Below, one piece after another: positions 1 to 9,007 of a stretch of DNA of 64,000 bases; within the stretch, counting starts at the first letter, position 1, and each line of letters starts with the position of its first letter. The notes beneath the pieces were generated by a model. It worked only from the letters and a program-made list of their open reading frames with translations, searched no databases and was not told the DNA's origin. The stretch is from Streptomyces sp. QL37. Lineage in GTDB: Bacteria; Actinomycetota; Actinomycetes; Streptomycetales; Streptomycetaceae. The translations under genes and the position numbers were made by a program. The stretch is taken from positions 7,144,605 to 7,208,604 of the forward strand of contig NZ_PTJS01000001.1 of NCBI RefSeq assembly GCF_002941025.1, read 5' to 3'.

Positions 1-1
1 G

Positions 2-391
2 GTCGTCCCGCTGTTCGCCGGGTACGACGTCGACCGCGAGAAGGGCCGGATCTTCTCGTACGACGTCACCGGCGGCCGGTCCGAGGAGCGCGGCTACGCG
101 GCCACCGGCTCCGGTTCCGTCTTCGCGCGCGGCTCGATGAAGAAGCTGTTCCGCGACGACCTGACGGAGGAGCAGACACTCACGCTGGTCGTGCAGGCGC
201 TGTACGACGCGGCCGACGACGACTCGGCGACCGGTGGCCCGGACGTGGCCCGCCGGATCTACCCGATCGTCACCGTCATCACCGACGAGGGCTTCCGCAG
301 GCTGGACGACGCGGAATCCTCGGAGATCGCGCGCGCGATCCTGGAGCGCCGGCTCGAGCAGCCCGACGGCCCCCGCGCCGCGCTCCTCTGA
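2..391 (+). CDS. prcB: 20S proteasome beta subunit, C-terminal part (5'-truncated by window edge)
   Basis: This is the tail of the catalytic beta subunit of the actinobacterial 20S proteasome, which degrades pupylated proteins in the cytoplasm. The frame is open from base 2 to a TGA at 389-391. The visible 129 residues include the Ntn-hydrolase segment VVPLFAGYD and the [15 protein letters not shown] stretch, which is conserved in PrcB. The N-terminal propeptide and catalytic threonine lie outside the window. It is followed after 55 bases by prcA in the usual prcB-prcA order, so the two are probably co-transcribed. The family call rests on these motifs together with the neighbouring prcA and pafA. 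Confidence 0.95.
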   Translation, partial: VVPLFAGYDVDREKGRIFSYDVTGGRSEERGYAATGSGSVFARGSMKKLFRDDLTEEQTLTLVVQALYDAADDDSATGGPDVARRIYPIVTVITDEGFRRLDDAESSEIARAILERRLEQPDGPRAALL

Positions 392-446
392 CCGGCCCGA
401 TGCTTCTCCGATGCACTCGTCACTGACAGAAAGGGACGGATAGCCG

Positions 447-1307
447 GTGTCGACGCCGTTCTATGTCTCACCTCAGCAGGCCATGGCCGACCGGGCGGAA
501 TACGCCCGGAAGGGCATCGCCCGTGGTCGCAGCCTGGTTGTGCTGCAGTACGCCGACGGCATTGTGTTCGTCGGCGAGAACCCGTCCCGCGCGCTGCACA
601 AGTTCAGCGAGATCTACGACCGGATCGGTTTCGCCGCCGCCGGCAAGTACAACGAGTACGAGAACCTCCGCATCGGCGGAGTCCGCTACGCCGATCTGCG
701 GGGATACACCTACGACCGCGACGACGTGACGGCCCGTGGGCTGGCCAACGTCTACGCGCAGACGCTCGGCACCATCTTCTCCAGCGCCGCCGAGAAGCCT
801 TACGAGGTGGAGCTGGTGGTCGCCGAGGTCGGCGCCGGGCCCGAGGGCGACCAGATCTACCGGCTGCCGCACGACGGCTCGATCGTGGACGAGCACGGCT
901 CCGTCGCGGTCGGCGGGAACGCCGAGCAGATCAGCAGCTTCCTGGACCAGCGCCACCGCGACGGGATGTCGCTGGCCGAGGCACTGAAGCTGGCTGTGCA
1001 GGCCCTGTCCCGCGAGGCCAACGGCAACGAGCGGGAGATCCCCGCCGAGCGGCTCGAGGTCGCGGTCCTGGACCGCACGAGGCCTCAGCAGCGCAAGTTC
1101 AAGCGGATCGTCGGCCGTCAGCTGACCAGGCTGCTGGACGCGGACGGCGCTGGGGCGACCCCGACGGACGCCCCGTCCGACACGGAGGAGCCCGAGGACG
1201 GCACCACCCCGGACACCGGCACCGACACCCCCGGGAAGGGTGCCGACACCCCTGAGAAGGGCACCGCCGGGCCCGAGGAGGGCACGGGCGGGACCCCGAA
1301 GGAGTAG
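447..1307 (+). CDS. prcA: 20S proteasome alpha subunit
   Basis: PrcA forms the outer rings of the proteasome and the gate through which the ARC/Mpa ATPase feeds pupylated substrates. The 286-residue protein has the alpha-type N-terminus ([20 protein letters not shown]) and the core [20 protein letters not shown], with no catalytic threonine, as expected. The last 50 or so residues are a low-complexity acidic tail rich in T, P, E, D and G with repeated DTP-KG units, typical of Streptomyces PrcA and probably disordered. The GTG start at 447 follows the purine-rich AAAGGGACGGA at a normal distance. A strong inverted repeat at 1329-1372 ends the transcript. Confidence 0.97.
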   Translation: MSTPFYVSPQQAMADRAEYARKGIARGRSLVVLQYADGIVFVGENPSRALHKFSEIYDRIGFAAAGKYNEYENLRIGGVRYADLRGYTYDRDDVTARGLANVYAQTLGTIFSSAAEKPYEVELVVAEVGAGPEGDQIYRLPHDGSIVDEHGSVAVGGNAEQISSFLDQRHRDGMSLAEALKLAVQALSREANGNEREIPAERLEVAVLDRTRPQQRKFKRIVGRQLTRLLDADGAGATPTDAPSDTEEPEDGTTPDTGTDTPGKGADTPEKGTAGPEEGTGGTPKE

Positions 1308-1328
1308 CCGGTTCCGGAAGATCTCCGG

Positions 1329-1372
1329 ACGGAGCCCTCCGGCCGTCGCAGGCGACGGCCGGAGGGCTCCGT
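1329..1372. terminator. Bidirectional terminator between prcA and the lacI-type gene
   Basis: A perfect 21-bp inverted repeat (1329-1349 and 1352-1372) with a two-base loop lies between the convergent ends of prcA and the LacI-family gene. It overlaps the last base of the lacI-type stop codon. There is no long T run, which is usual for Streptomyces terminators. Confidence 0.85.
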
Positions 1373-2400
1373 CATGCGGTGGCCGGGGGCGCGGTGGAGC
1401 CCCGGACGACCAGACGGACGGGGAGGTCGTGGGCGACCGCGGGGCGGCCCTCCAGGACGGCCAGCAGGGCTGTCATGCCGCGCTCGCCCACCTGCTCGGC
1501 CGGGAGGCGCACGGTGGTGAGCTCCGGTTCCACCGCCGTGGCGAGCGCCAGGTCGTCGAAACCGGTCACGGAGATGTCGTCGGGCACCCGCAGCCCTCGT
1601 CTGCGCACCGCCTTGCATGCGCCGGCGGCGAGGATGTCGTCGTCACAGACGATGGCCGTCGGCAGCGGGCCGGGGGAGGCCAGGACCGCCTCGACGGCCT
1701 CGCGCCCCGACCGTACGTCCAGCGGGGCGGTGACGGTACGCAGAACGGCGCCGGGGACGTCACGCACGGCCTCCCGCAGCGCCCGGGCACGCACCGCGAA
1801 GGTCCAGGTGTCCACGGCGGAGGCGAGGTGTGTGATCCGGCGGTGGCCGAGGCCGAGCAGATGGCGCGTCACCTGGCGCATGCCGTCCGCGATGTCGAGG
1901 TTCACGCACGCCGCGGCGCCGTGGCCCTCGGGGTCGCTGTCCAGCATCACCAGCGGCAGGTCCGCGCCCCGCAGGGCCCCCAGGGCGTCCGCCGCCATCG
2001 ACGAGGCGATCACCCCGTCGAGCGCCGCGCGGGCCGAGGCGAACGGGTCCCTGGCGGGGCCGGTGCCGTCGGGGGACGGGTAGAGGACCACGCCGAAGTC
2101 GTGCTCGGCGGCCACGGCGGCGGCCCCCGTGTACACCCGGGCGAAGAACTCGTTGGTGAGCGCCGGGACGACGAGGAGGGCCGTGCGGGTGCGGCCCGTC
2201 CGGAGACTGCGGGCCGCGATGTTCGGTCGGTAGCCGAGGTCCCTGGCACTGTCGCGGACCCGTTCGGCGGTCGCCGTGGAGACCCGGCCCGGCCACTTGT
2301 CACCGAGTACGAGCGAGACCGTCGCCTGCGAGACGCCCGCCGCCCGTGCCACGTCACGGCTGGTGGGCCGTGGTGGGGAGGGCTGCTGGGTGCTGCTCAC
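1372..2400 (-). CDS. LacI-family transcriptional regulator
   Basis: A 342-residue repressor of the LacI/GalR family. The N-terminal helix-turn-helix is TSRDVARAAGVSQATVSLVL, followed by a hinge and a periplasmic-binding-protein-like effector domain ending with the family motif GFDDLALA. The GTG start at 2400 gives the standard N-terminus just before the helix-turn-helix; the frame remains open far upstream on this strand, but that extension runs through the divergent transporter and is not credible. It is divergent from the MFS gene at 2530, and the intergenic region holds a candidate operator (2463-2489), so it probably controls that transporter and itself. The effector, perhaps a sugar, cannot be told from sequence. 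Confidence 0.9.
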   Translation of the reverse strand: MSSTQQPSPPRPTSRDVARAAGVSQATVSLVLGDKWPGRVSTATAERVRDSARDLGYRPNIAARSLRTGRTRTALLVVPALTNEFFARVYTGAAAVAAEHDFGVVLYPSPDGTGPARDPFASARAALDGVIASSMAADALGALRGADLPLVMLDSDPEGHGAAACVNLDIADGMRQVTRHLLGLGHRRITHLASAVDTWTFAVRARALREAVRDVPGAVLRTVTAPLDVRSGREAVEAVLASPGPLPTAIVCDDDILAAGACKAVRRRGLRVPDDISVTGFDDLALATAVEPELTTVRLPAEQVGERGMTALLAVLEGRPAVAHDLPVRLVVRGSTAPPATA

Positions 2401-2462
2401 TCGTGCCTCCGTGCTGGGCCGGTCGGATCGTGGCGGGATGGACTGCCGGGCTGCCCACATGG

Positions 2463-2489
2463 TACGTATGAGCATCGACGTTATACGTA
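2463..2489. promoter_or_regulatory. Candidate LacI-family operator in the lacI/MFS divergent region
   Basis: TACGTAT at 2463-2469 is repeated in inverted orientation as ATACGTA at 2483-2489, with 13 bases between. It is AT-rich against its surroundings and lies between the divergent starts (2400 and 2530). The wide spacing is not the classical LacI dyad, so this could also be two half-sites or promoter elements. Confidence 0.4.
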
Positions 2490-2529
2490 AAACCCCAGGG
2501 TGTGGCACCGGTGGGGGAGAGGGGCGGAC

Positions 2530-3789
2530 ATGGCCGCGGGGTACATGGACATCCTCCGGGCGCGGCACGCCGCCCGGCTGCTGGCGGGAACGCTGGTGGG
2601 GCGGCTGCCGAACGGCACCGCCCCCATCGCGATCGTCCTGTTCACCCGCGCGGAGGGCGGCAGCTACTCGCTGGCCGGCGCCCTGGCGGCGGTGTACGGC
2701 CTCGCCACGGCGGTGGGGCAGCCCCTGCTGGGCCGGGCCGTGGACCTGTACGGCCAGCCGCGTGTCCAGCTCCCCGCGGCGGTCGTCTCCGCGCTGGGGA
2801 TGGCCGTGCTCGCCCTGATCGGCCTCGGCCCGCTCCCGGCCGCCTACGCGGCGGTCGTCGTGGCCGGCGTGTTCACGCCCCCGCTGGAGGGCGGCCTGCG
2901 TGCCCTGTGGCCGACGGTCCTGGGCCGGGAGGACCGGGTGTACCGGGCCTACGCCATGGACGCGGTGGCCCAGGAGATCATGTTCACCGTGGGACCGCTC
3001 CTCGTGACGGTCCTCGTGTCGCTCTGGTCGCCCGCCGCCGCGCTCCTGGTCATCAACGCCATCGGCGTACTGGGCGCGCTGTCCGTCGTCCTGTCCGAGC
3101 CCTCCAGGGTGTGGCGCTCGGCGCCCCGCGAGGCGCACTGGCTGGGCGCCCTGCGCTCGCCCGGACTGCTCGCCCTGCTCGGCGCCTTCTTCTTCGTCGG
3201 GCTCGCGCTCGGCTCCATCACGGTGGCCGGTGTCGCCTACGCCGACGACCAGGGCCGCGAATCCGTGTACGGCTGGCTGATGGCCGCGCTCGGCCTCGGC
3301 GCGCTGGTCGGCGGAGCGGTCTACGGGGCGCGGCAGTGGGCCGGGGCGCCCGAGCGCAGGCTGCGGATCATCGTCGCGCTGCTGGCGCTGGGCTATCTGC
3401 CGCTGATGCTGACGCCCGGTGTGCCCGCCATGACCGCACTGGCGGCGCTCGCCGGAGTGTTCCTCGCCCCGGCGATCGCGTGCTCGTTCATCGTCGTGGA
3501 CAGGCACGCGCCACAGGGCACGGTGACCGAGGCGTTCTCCTGGCTCGTGACGACCTTCGGAGTGGGCGCGGCGGCCGGGACGGCGGTGGCGGGCCCGGCC
3601 GTGGAGCTCGGCGGGACGGCGTGGAGTTTCGCCGTCGCCGGGGCCGGTGGAGTGGCGGCGCTGCTGGTTCTGCTGGCCACCGGAAGGGTCCTCGCAGCTC
3701 CCGGGCGTACGCCCGCGGTTGTGGCCGGTTCGGAAAATGATCGAAACGGTGCTGCCGAACCCGGTTTCAGCTCAGGCCATAAGGCGTAA
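2530..3789 (+). CDS. MFS transporter
   Basis: A 419-residue integral membrane protein with about twelve hydrophobic segments and the weakly conserved loop motif GRAVDLYGQPRVQ after the second helix, as in major facilitator superfamily carriers. The substrate is unknown. ATG at 2530 is preferred over a GTG at 2500 because GGGGGAGAGGGG lies just upstream and the shorter protein begins with a normal cytoplasmic N-terminus. It sits between prcA and pafA, divergent from a LacI-type regulator, and its stop is only nine bases before pafA. Nothing in the protein suggests a direct proteasome role. Confidence 0.85.
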   Translation: MAAGYMDILRARHAARLLAGTLVGRLPNGTAPIAIVLFTRAEGGSYSLAGALAAVYGLATAVGQPLLGRAVDLYGQPRVQLPAAVVSALGMAVLALIGLGPLPAAYAAVVVAGVFTPPLEGGLRALWPTVLGREDRVYRAYAMDAVAQEIMFTVGPLLVTVLVSLWSPAAALLVINAIGVLGALSVVLSEPSRVWRSAPREAHWLGALRSPGLLALLGAFFFVGLALGSITVAGVAYADDQGRESVYGWLMAALGLGALVGGAVYGARQWAGAPERRLRIIVALLALGYLPLMLTPGVPAMTALAALAGVFLAPAIACSFIVVDRHAPQGTVTEAFSWLVTTFGVGAAAGTAVAGPAVELGGTAWSFAVAGAGGVAALLVLLATGRVLAAPGRTPAVVAGSENDRNGAAEPGFSSGHKA

Positions 3790-3792
3790 TGT
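3787..3792 (+). promoter_or_regulatory. Possible -10 element giving a leaderless pafA transcript
   Basis: TAATGT at 3787-3792 fits the TANNNT -10 pattern and would start transcription at or next to the pafA ATG (3799). No clear ribosome-binding site precedes pafA, which agrees with a leaderless mRNA. The -35 is poorly defined (TTTCAG near 3764 is one option). Confidence 0.35.
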
Positions 3793-3798
3793 TCAGTC

Positions 3799-5160
3799 AT
3801 GGACCGCCGCATTTTCGGGCTGGAGAACGAGTACGGCGTCACGTGCACGTTCAGGGGACAGCGCCGACTGTCACCTGACGAAGTGGCGCGCTACCTCTTC
3901 CGCCGTGTTGTGTCATGGGGCCGCAGCAGCAATGTCTTCCTGCGGAACGGCGCCCGCCTGTACCTCGACGTGGGATCGCATCCGGAATACGCGACACCCG
4001 AATGCGACAACGTGACCGAACTGGTCACGCACGACAAGGCGGGCGAGCGCATTCTCGAAGGCCTGCTCGTCGACGCCGAACGCCGCCTGCACGAGGAGGG
4101 AATCGCGGGCGACGTCTATCTCTTCAAGAACAACACCGACTCGGCTGGAAACTCCTACGGGTGTCACGAGAACTACCTCGTGGCCCGGCACGGAGAATTC
4201 TCCCGGCTCGCGGACATCCTCATTCCGTTCCTCGTCACCCGTCAGCTGATCTGTGGTGCCGGCAAGGTGCTCCAGACGCCGCGCGGAGCCGTCTACTGCG
4301 TGAGCCAGCGGGCCGAGCACATCTGGGAGGGCGTCAGTTCCGCGACGACGCGCTCCCGTCCCATCATCAACACCCGGGACGAACCGCACGCCGACGCGGA
4401 GCGGTACCGCCGCCTCCACGTCATCGTCGGTGACTCCAACATGTCCGAGACGACCATGCTGCTCAAGGTCGGCGCCACCGATCTCGTGCTCCGCATGATC
4501 GAGGCGGGCACCGTGATGCGTGACCTGACCCTGGAGAACCCGATCCGGGCGATCCGCGAGGTCAGTCACGACATCACCGGACAGCGCAAGGTGCGCCTGG
4601 CCAGCGGCCGCGAGGCGTCCGCCATCGAGGTCCAGCGCGAGTACTACGAGAAGGCCGTCGACTTCGTCGAACGCCGTGGCATCCGCACCGGCACCGTCGA
4701 CCAGGTCCTCGAGCTGTGGGGCCGCACGCTGGACGCCATCGAGGCCGAGGACCTCGACCGGATCGGCACCGAGATCGACTGGGTCATGAAGTACAAGCTC
4801 ATCGAGCGGTACCGCGCCAAGCACAACATGACCATGTCGAATCCGCGGGTCGCCCAGATAGACCTCGCCTACCACGACATCCACCGGCGGCGCGGGCTCT
4901 ACTACCTCCTGGAGCGCAAGGGCCAGGCCGCCCGCATCTGCAACGACATGAAGATCTTCGAGGGCAAGTCGGTGCCCCCGCAGACGACCAGGGCGCGGTT
5001 GCGGGGCGACTTCATCCGGCGGGCCCAGGAGCAGCGGCGGGACTTCACCGTCGACTGGGTCCACCTCAAGCTCAACGACCAGGCGCAGCGCACCGTGCTG
5101 TGCAAGGACCCCTTCCGTTCCGTCGACGACCGGGTGGAGAAGCTGATCGCGGGCATGTGA
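3799..5160 (+). CDS. pafA: Pup-protein ligase PafA
   Basis: PafA attaches the small protein Pup to lysines of target proteins, marking them for the proteasome. It belongs to the carboxylate-amine/glutamine-synthetase superfamily. The 453-residue protein shows the N-terminal [11 protein letters not shown] with the metal-binding glutamate (residue 9), the [17 protein letters not shown] block with the catalytic aspartate (residue 57) and the C-terminal [17 protein letters not shown]. Length and sequence are typical. It starts nine bases after the MFS stop without a good ribosome-binding site and may be read from its own leaderless transcript. A hairpin at 5195-5223 follows. Confidence 0.97.
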   Translation: MDRRIFGLENEYGVTCTFRGQRRLSPDEVARYLFRRVVSWGRSSNVFLRNGARLYLDVGSHPEYATPECDNVTELVTHDKAGERILEGLLVDAERRLHEEGIAGDVYLFKNNTDSAGNSYGCHENYLVARHGEFSRLADILIPFLVTRQLICGAGKVLQTPRGAVYCVSQRAEHIWEGVSSATTRSRPIINTRDEPHADAERYRRLHVIVGDSNMSETTMLLKVGATDLVLRMIEAGTVMRDLTLENPIRAIREVSHDITGQRKVRLASGREASAIEVQREYYEKAVDFVERRGIRTGTVDQVLELWGRTLDAIEAEDLDRIGTEIDWVMKYKLIERYRAKHNMTMSNPRVAQIDLAYHDIHRRRGLYYLLERKGQAARICNDMKIFEGKSVPPQTTRARLRGDFIRRAQEQRRDFTVDWVHLKLNDQAQRTVLCKDPFRSVDDRVEKLIAGM

Positions 5161-5194
5161 CCCGGGACAGGAATGTCCTTCCCCAGATGCGACC

Positions 5195-5223
5195 GGGCCC
5201 CGTACGTTCCTCGTACGGGGCCC
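5195..5223. terminator. Terminator after pafA
   Basis: A perfect 12-bp stem (5195-5206 with 5212-5223) with a five-base loop lies 35 bases after the pafA stop and before the FKBP lipoprotein gene. Confidence 0.8.
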
Positions 5224-5282
5224 TTCCGTCCGCCTAGAGTGTCGGGGGACCATTCACGTGCCGTCTGAGATCTGAGGAACCA

Positions 5283-6218
5283 GTGCGCCGACTTGCCGGC
5301 CTTCTCGTCGTCCCCCTGCTGCTGCTGTCCACGGCGGCATGCGGCGACGACAAGGCCTCCGACTCCGCCTCGACCGAGAAGGGCGTTCCCGCGATCACCG
5401 CGGGCGCGAAGTTCGGCGAGAAGCCCACTCTGGCGAAGGGTGAGGGGGATCCTCCCAAGGAACTGAAGACCGACGTCATCAGTGAGGGTGACGGCGCGAA
5501 GCTCAAGAACGGCGACGCGATCCAGGTCAACTACCTCGGGCAGGCGTGGGACTCCACCAAGCCCTTCGACAACAGCTTCGACCGTAAGCAGCCCTTCGAC
5601 CTGACGCTCGGTGCGGGCATGGTCATCCAGGGCTGGGACAAGGGGCTCGTCGGCCAGAAGGTCGGAAGCCGCGTCGAGTTGGTCATCCCGCCGAGCCTCG
5701 GCTACGGCGAGCAGGGCCAGGGCGACATCAAGCCCAATGCCACCCTCGTCTTCGTCGTCGACATCGTGAAGGCGACGCAGATCCCGAAGTCCGCCGAGGG
5801 CGCGGCGGTGGCCCAGGACAACATCGACCTGCCGAAGGTCGGGACCAAGACCGACGGCAAGGCACCGACCGTCACGATCCCCAAGAGCGACCCGCCTAAG
5901 AAGCTGGTCTCCAACTACGTGCTGGAGTCCGAGGGCGAGGTCATCAAGGAGACCGACAGCGTCGTCGTGAACTACGTGGGTCTGCTCTGGAAGGGCAGCA
6001 AGCCCTTCGACAGCACCTACCAGACCGGCAAGACCCAGACCTTCCCGCTCGCCCAGGTCACCCTCAAGGGTCTGAAGAACGGTCTGGTCGGCAAGAAGGT
6101 CGGCAGCCGTGTGCTGCTCGTCATCCCGCCGGACCAGGGCTTCGGTGACGAGGCCCAGCAGTCCATCCCCGGGAAGTCCACGCTCGTCTTCGCCGTGGAC
6201 ATCCTGACAAAGATGTAA
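5283..6218 (+). CDS. FKBP-type peptidyl-prolyl isomerase, lipoprotein with two FKBP domains
   Basis: A 311-residue secreted prolyl isomerase. The N-terminus has basic residues, a hydrophobic core and the lipobox LSTAAC with Cys20, so it should be anchored outside the membrane. Two FKBP domains follow: one around residues 75-165 (NYLGQAWDS, VIQGWDKGLVGQKVGSRVELVIPP) and a more diverged one around 210-311 (NYVGLLWKGSKPFDSTY, VLLVIPPDQGFG). The second lacks the VIQGWD signature (it has LKGLKNGLVG), so its catalytic activity is doubtful and it may act as a chaperone. GTG at 5283. The cytoplasmic FKBP gene follows after 43 bases. Confidence 0.93.
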   Translation: MRRLAGLLVVPLLLLSTAACGDDKASDSASTEKGVPAITAGAKFGEKPTLAKGEGDPPKELKTDVISEGDGAKLKNGDAIQVNYLGQAWDSTKPFDNSFDRKQPFDLTLGAGMVIQGWDKGLVGQKVGSRVELVIPPSLGYGEQGQGDIKPNATLVFVVDIVKATQIPKSAEGAAVAQDNIDLPKVGTKTDGKAPTVTIPKSDPPKKLVSNYVLESEGEVIKETDSVVVNYVGLLWKGSKPFDSTYQTGKTQTFPLAQVTLKGLKNGLVGKKVGSRVLLVIPPDQGFGDEAQQSIPGKSTLVFAVDILTKM

Positions 6219-6261
6219 GACTGTCCCGGTTGCCCAGTTCATCAGTAAGAGGAGCAGTTCA

Positions 6262-6633
6262 GTGAGCATCGACAAGCCCGAGATCGACTTCCCGGGTGGC
6301 GAGCCGCCGGCCGACCTGGAGATCAAGGAAATCTGGGAGGGCGACGGACCGGTGGCCCAGGCGGGCCAGACCGTCTCCGTGCACTACGTCGGTGTGGCCT
6401 TCTCCACCGGCGAGGAGTTCGACGCCTCGTGGAACCGCGGCACCCCGCTCAAGTTCCAGCTCGGTGCCGGTCAGGTCATCGCCGGCTGGGACCAGGGTGT
6501 CCAGGGCATGAAGGTCGGCGGCCGTCGTCAGCTGACCATCCCCGCGCACCTCGCCTACGGTGACCGCGGCGCGGGCCGCGCGATCGCCCCGGGCGAGACG
6601 CTGATCTTCGTCTGCGACCTCGTCGGCGTCTGA
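6262..6633 (+). CDS. FKBP-type peptidyl-prolyl cis-trans isomerase, cytoplasmic
   Basis: A single-domain 123-residue FKBP, the classic FK506-binding isomerase size, without a signal peptide. Signature segments include VSVHYVGVAFSTGEEFDASW, the active-site VIAGWDQGVQGMKVGGRRQL and the C-terminal LIFVCDLVGV. The GTG start at 6262 is preceded by AAGAGGAG. It is probably co-transcribed with the lipoprotein FKBP upstream and ends at the terminator at 6654-6681. Confidence 0.95.
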   Translation: MSIDKPEIDFPGGEPPADLEIKEIWEGDGPVAQAGQTVSVHYVGVAFSTGEEFDASWNRGTPLKFQLGAGQVIAGWDQGVQGMKVGGRRQLTIPAHLAYGDRGAGRAIAPGETLIFVCDLVGV

Positions 6634-6653
6634 TCCGTCCGTTTACAGCAGTC

Positions 6654-6681
6654 AGGGCCCGTGCCGCAAGGCACGGGCCCT
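6654..6681. terminator. Terminator after the cytoplasmic FKBP gene
   Basis: A 12-bp stem (6654-6665 with 6670-6681) closed by a GCAA tetraloop, followed by TCGCTTTGG. It separates the FKBP genes from pafB. Confidence 0.85.
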
Positions 6682-6748
6682 CGCTTTGGTCCGGACACCC
6701 CGGGGCGGTACGGTCGACGGTCGGAGAGCACGTCGAGAAAGGGCGTCG

Positions 6749-7702
6749 ATGGCGATTGCCAAGGCCGAACGGCTGATGAACCTGGCACTGTGTCTGCTGG
6801 GTACCCGGCGTCCGCTCAGCAAGCGTGAGCTCCGCGGGTCCATCGAGGCCTACCTGGAGGCGGGATCCGACGAATCCTTCAACCGGATGTTCGAGCGCGA
6901 CAAGGACGATCTGCGTGAACTCGGCCTGATCATCGAGACCGTGGAGAATCTGGACGGCGACACCGGATACCTCGCGCGCCGCGACAGCAACCGGCTGCCC
7001 CCCATCACCCTGGACGCCGAGGAGGCAGCGGCCCTCGGGCTCGCCGCCAAGGTCTGGCAGCAGGCCCGGCTGGCCGGCGCGGCCAGCGGCGCACTGCAGA
7101 AGCTGCGGGCAGCCGGCATGCCGGAGGCCGAGGACGCCTACGAGGTGCACAGCGCCCTCGAACCCCGTATCCCGGTCCACGAGGCCGCGTTCGAGCCTCT
7201 GATGCTCGCCTGCCGGGACCGCCGCCCGGTCACCTTCGACTACCGCAAGGGCAACGCCGCACGCCCGGAGCAGCGCCAGGTCGAGCCCTGGACGCTCGAG
7301 TGCTGGCGCGGCCACTGGTATCTGGCCGGCTGGGACCGTGAGCGGGGCGCCGAGCGGGTCTTCCGGCTCTCCCGGATCTCCGGCCGGGTCCGCTCCCGCG
7401 CGGGGGCCTTCACGGCCCCCGTGCCCGACGCCGTCACCGTCCGCGAGACGGTGGAGAGCTGGGCGGGGGAGACCGCGACCAGGACCGCCCGCATCAGGCT
7501 GCGTACCGGCTCCGGCTACCCGCTGCGCTCCCGCGCGATATCCGTACGGGAACTGGGCGACGGCTGGGACGAGTTGGAGATCCCGTACGGGCACGGGCTG
7601 GACGCCTGGCTCGTGGAGTTCGGGCCCGACGTGATCGTGAGCGAACCCGCCGATCTGCGGGCCGACGTGATGGACCGGCTGCGCGCCGTGGCCAAGGACT
7701 GA
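6749..7702 (+). CDS. pafB: WYL-domain DNA-damage regulator PafB
   Basis: PafB pairs with PafC to form the activator of the LexA-independent DNA-damage response in actinobacteria. The 317-residue protein has an N-terminal winged helix (about residues 1-65), a middle linker and a WYL domain with the segment GHWYLAGWD and the effector-binding arginines that follow (RVFRLSRI). ATG at 6749 is chosen over an earlier in-frame start at 6686 because GAGAAAGGG precedes it and the earlier start falls in the terminator tail. pafC follows after 15 bases. Confidence 0.93.
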   Translation: MAIAKAERLMNLALCLLGTRRPLSKRELRGSIEAYLEAGSDESFNRMFERDKDDLRELGLIIETVENLDGDTGYLARRDSNRLPPITLDAEEAAALGLAAKVWQQARLAGAASGALQKLRAAGMPEAEDAYEVHSALEPRIPVHEAAFEPLMLACRDRRPVTFDYRKGNAARPEQRQVEPWTLECWRGHWYLAGWDRERGAERVFRLSRISGRVRSRAGAFTAPVPDAVTVRETVESWAGETATRTARIRLRTGSGYPLRSRAISVRELGDGWDELEIPYGHGLDAWLVEFGPDVIVSEPADLRADVMDRLRAVAKD

Positions 7703-7717
7703 GGGGGACCCGTACTC

Positions 7718-8674
7718 GTGGCCACGAACGCGATCGACCAGACCCGGCGGATGCTCTCCCTCGTCACGTACCTGCGTGAGCGCCCCGGCGCGCACGTCCA
7801 GGACGTGGCCCGGGCCTTCGGGATCACCGAGGACGAGCTGATCTCCGACCTCGACGTGCTGCCCATGTGCGGGACCAGCTTCCGCGGCGGTGACCTGCTG
7901 GACATCGACACGGACGGCGACCGGATCTGGTGGCACAACCCGGACGACGTCGCGGAGCCGCTGCGTCTGGCCGCCGACGAGGCGACGGCCCTGCTCGTCG
8001 CCGCCCGGGCCGTCGCCACCCTCCCCGGCCTGCGGGAGAGCGACCGGCAGGCACTGGTGCGCGCGACCGCGAAGCTGGAGACGGCGGCCGGTGAGGTGGG
8101 GGCCGCCAGCTCGCGGCTCTCGGTCACCTTCGAGTCCGAGGGCGGTGTCTTCGCCGACGTCGACCGGGCGATCTCCGAGCGGCGCCGCCTCTGGCTGCGC
8201 TACTACTCGCCCGCGCGCGACGAGCTGACCGAGCGCGAGGTGGACCCGATCCGGCTGTTCGCCGTCGGCCACACCTATATGGAGGGCTGGTGCCGCCTCT
8301 CCGAGGCGCGGCGTACGTTCCGGCTGGACCGGGTCGCCGAGATCAGACTCCTCGACGCGCCGTCCGCCCCGCCCGAGCTGGAGCTGCGCGACCTCTCCGA
8401 GGGGCTGGTGCAGCCCGCAGCCGAGGACCCGGAGGTCGTGATCGAGGTCGGCCCCGGCGGCCGGTGGGTCGCGGAGTACTACCCGCACGACAGCGCGGAG
8501 GAACTCCCCGACGGTGGTCTGCGGATCACACTCCGTACGCCCGACCCGGCCTCCCTGCGCAGGCTCGCCCTGCGGCTGGGCGGCGAAGGACGCATCACAT
8601 CGCCCCCGGACCTGGCCGAGAGCGCCCGGCTGGCGGCGCGTGAGGCACTGGCCGCCTACGACGGCGCGCTCTGA
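7718..8674 (+). CDS. pafC: WYL-domain DNA-damage regulator PafC
   Basis: The partner of PafB, 318 residues with the same layout: an N-terminal helix-turn-helix (HVQDVARAFGITEDELISDL), an acidic segment ending WWHN, a central WYL-like domain and a C-terminal beta domain. In place of the W-Y-L tripeptide it has MEGWCRLSEARRTFRLDR, as in other PafC proteins. GTG at 7718 follows GAGGGGGA. pafB and pafC are expected to act as a heterodimer, and their linkage to pafA is ancestral in actinobacteria although they do not work on pupylation directly. Confidence 0.92.
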   Translation: MATNAIDQTRRMLSLVTYLRERPGAHVQDVARAFGITEDELISDLDVLPMCGTSFRGGDLLDIDTDGDRIWWHNPDDVAEPLRLAADEATALLVAARAVATLPGLRESDRQALVRATAKLETAAGEVGAASSRLSVTFESEGGVFADVDRAISERRRLWLRYYSPARDELTEREVDPIRLFAVGHTYMEGWCRLSEARRTFRLDRVAEIRLLDAPSAPPELELRDLSEGLVQPAAEDPEVVIEVGPGGRWVAEYYPHDSAEELPDGGLRITLRTPDPASLRRLALRLGGEGRITSPPDLAESARLAAREALAAYDGAL

Positions 8675-8708
8675 GAGGAGGCCGGCGGTGCACCGAGGAG
8701 ACGACCAC

Positions 8709-8984
8709 ATGACTGCGATATCGGGCACACAGGCCGGGCCGGTCCCGGTCACGGTGCCCGACACCGTGCGCTTCCGGGCCGCCTGCCCGGACTGCCGTGA
8801 GCGGTTCGAGCTCGGCGCCGGCTCGCTGAGGCTGGCCATAGGAGCCAGCCGCCGTACGACCTTCTACTCCTTCACGTGTCCCGCCTGCGGGTCCGCGGTC
8901 CGCAAGCCCGCCGGGGAGCGCATCATCGAACTCCTCAGCGGCGGCGGGGTACGGACACTGCGCCTGCACACCGCCCTGCGGTAA
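8709..8984 (+). CDS. Small protein with paired CPxC motifs (zinc-ribbon-like)
   Basis: A 91-residue protein, not assigned to a named family. The sequence shows two cysteine pairs, CPDC near residue 28 and CPAC near residue 57, spaced as in small zinc ribbons, separated by a segment with basic residues. GGAGACG lies upstream of the ATG at 8709. It sits directly after pafC on the same strand and is followed by a short membrane protein. A structural or DNA/RNA-binding zinc ribbon is one possibility; no function can be claimed. Confidence 0.75.
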   Translation: MTAISGTQAGPVPVTVPDTVRFRAACPDCRERFELGAGSLRLAIGASRRTTFYSFTCPACGSAVRKPAGERIIELLSGGGVRTLRLHTALR

Positions 8985-9007
8985 CGAGAAACACCGAGGA
9001 TCCGCCC

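Noticed and set aside
6476-8839. A 787-codon minus-strand open frame opposite pafB and pafC
   Set aside because: Both pafB and pafC are clear family members on the plus strand; the antisense frame has no recognisable domain.
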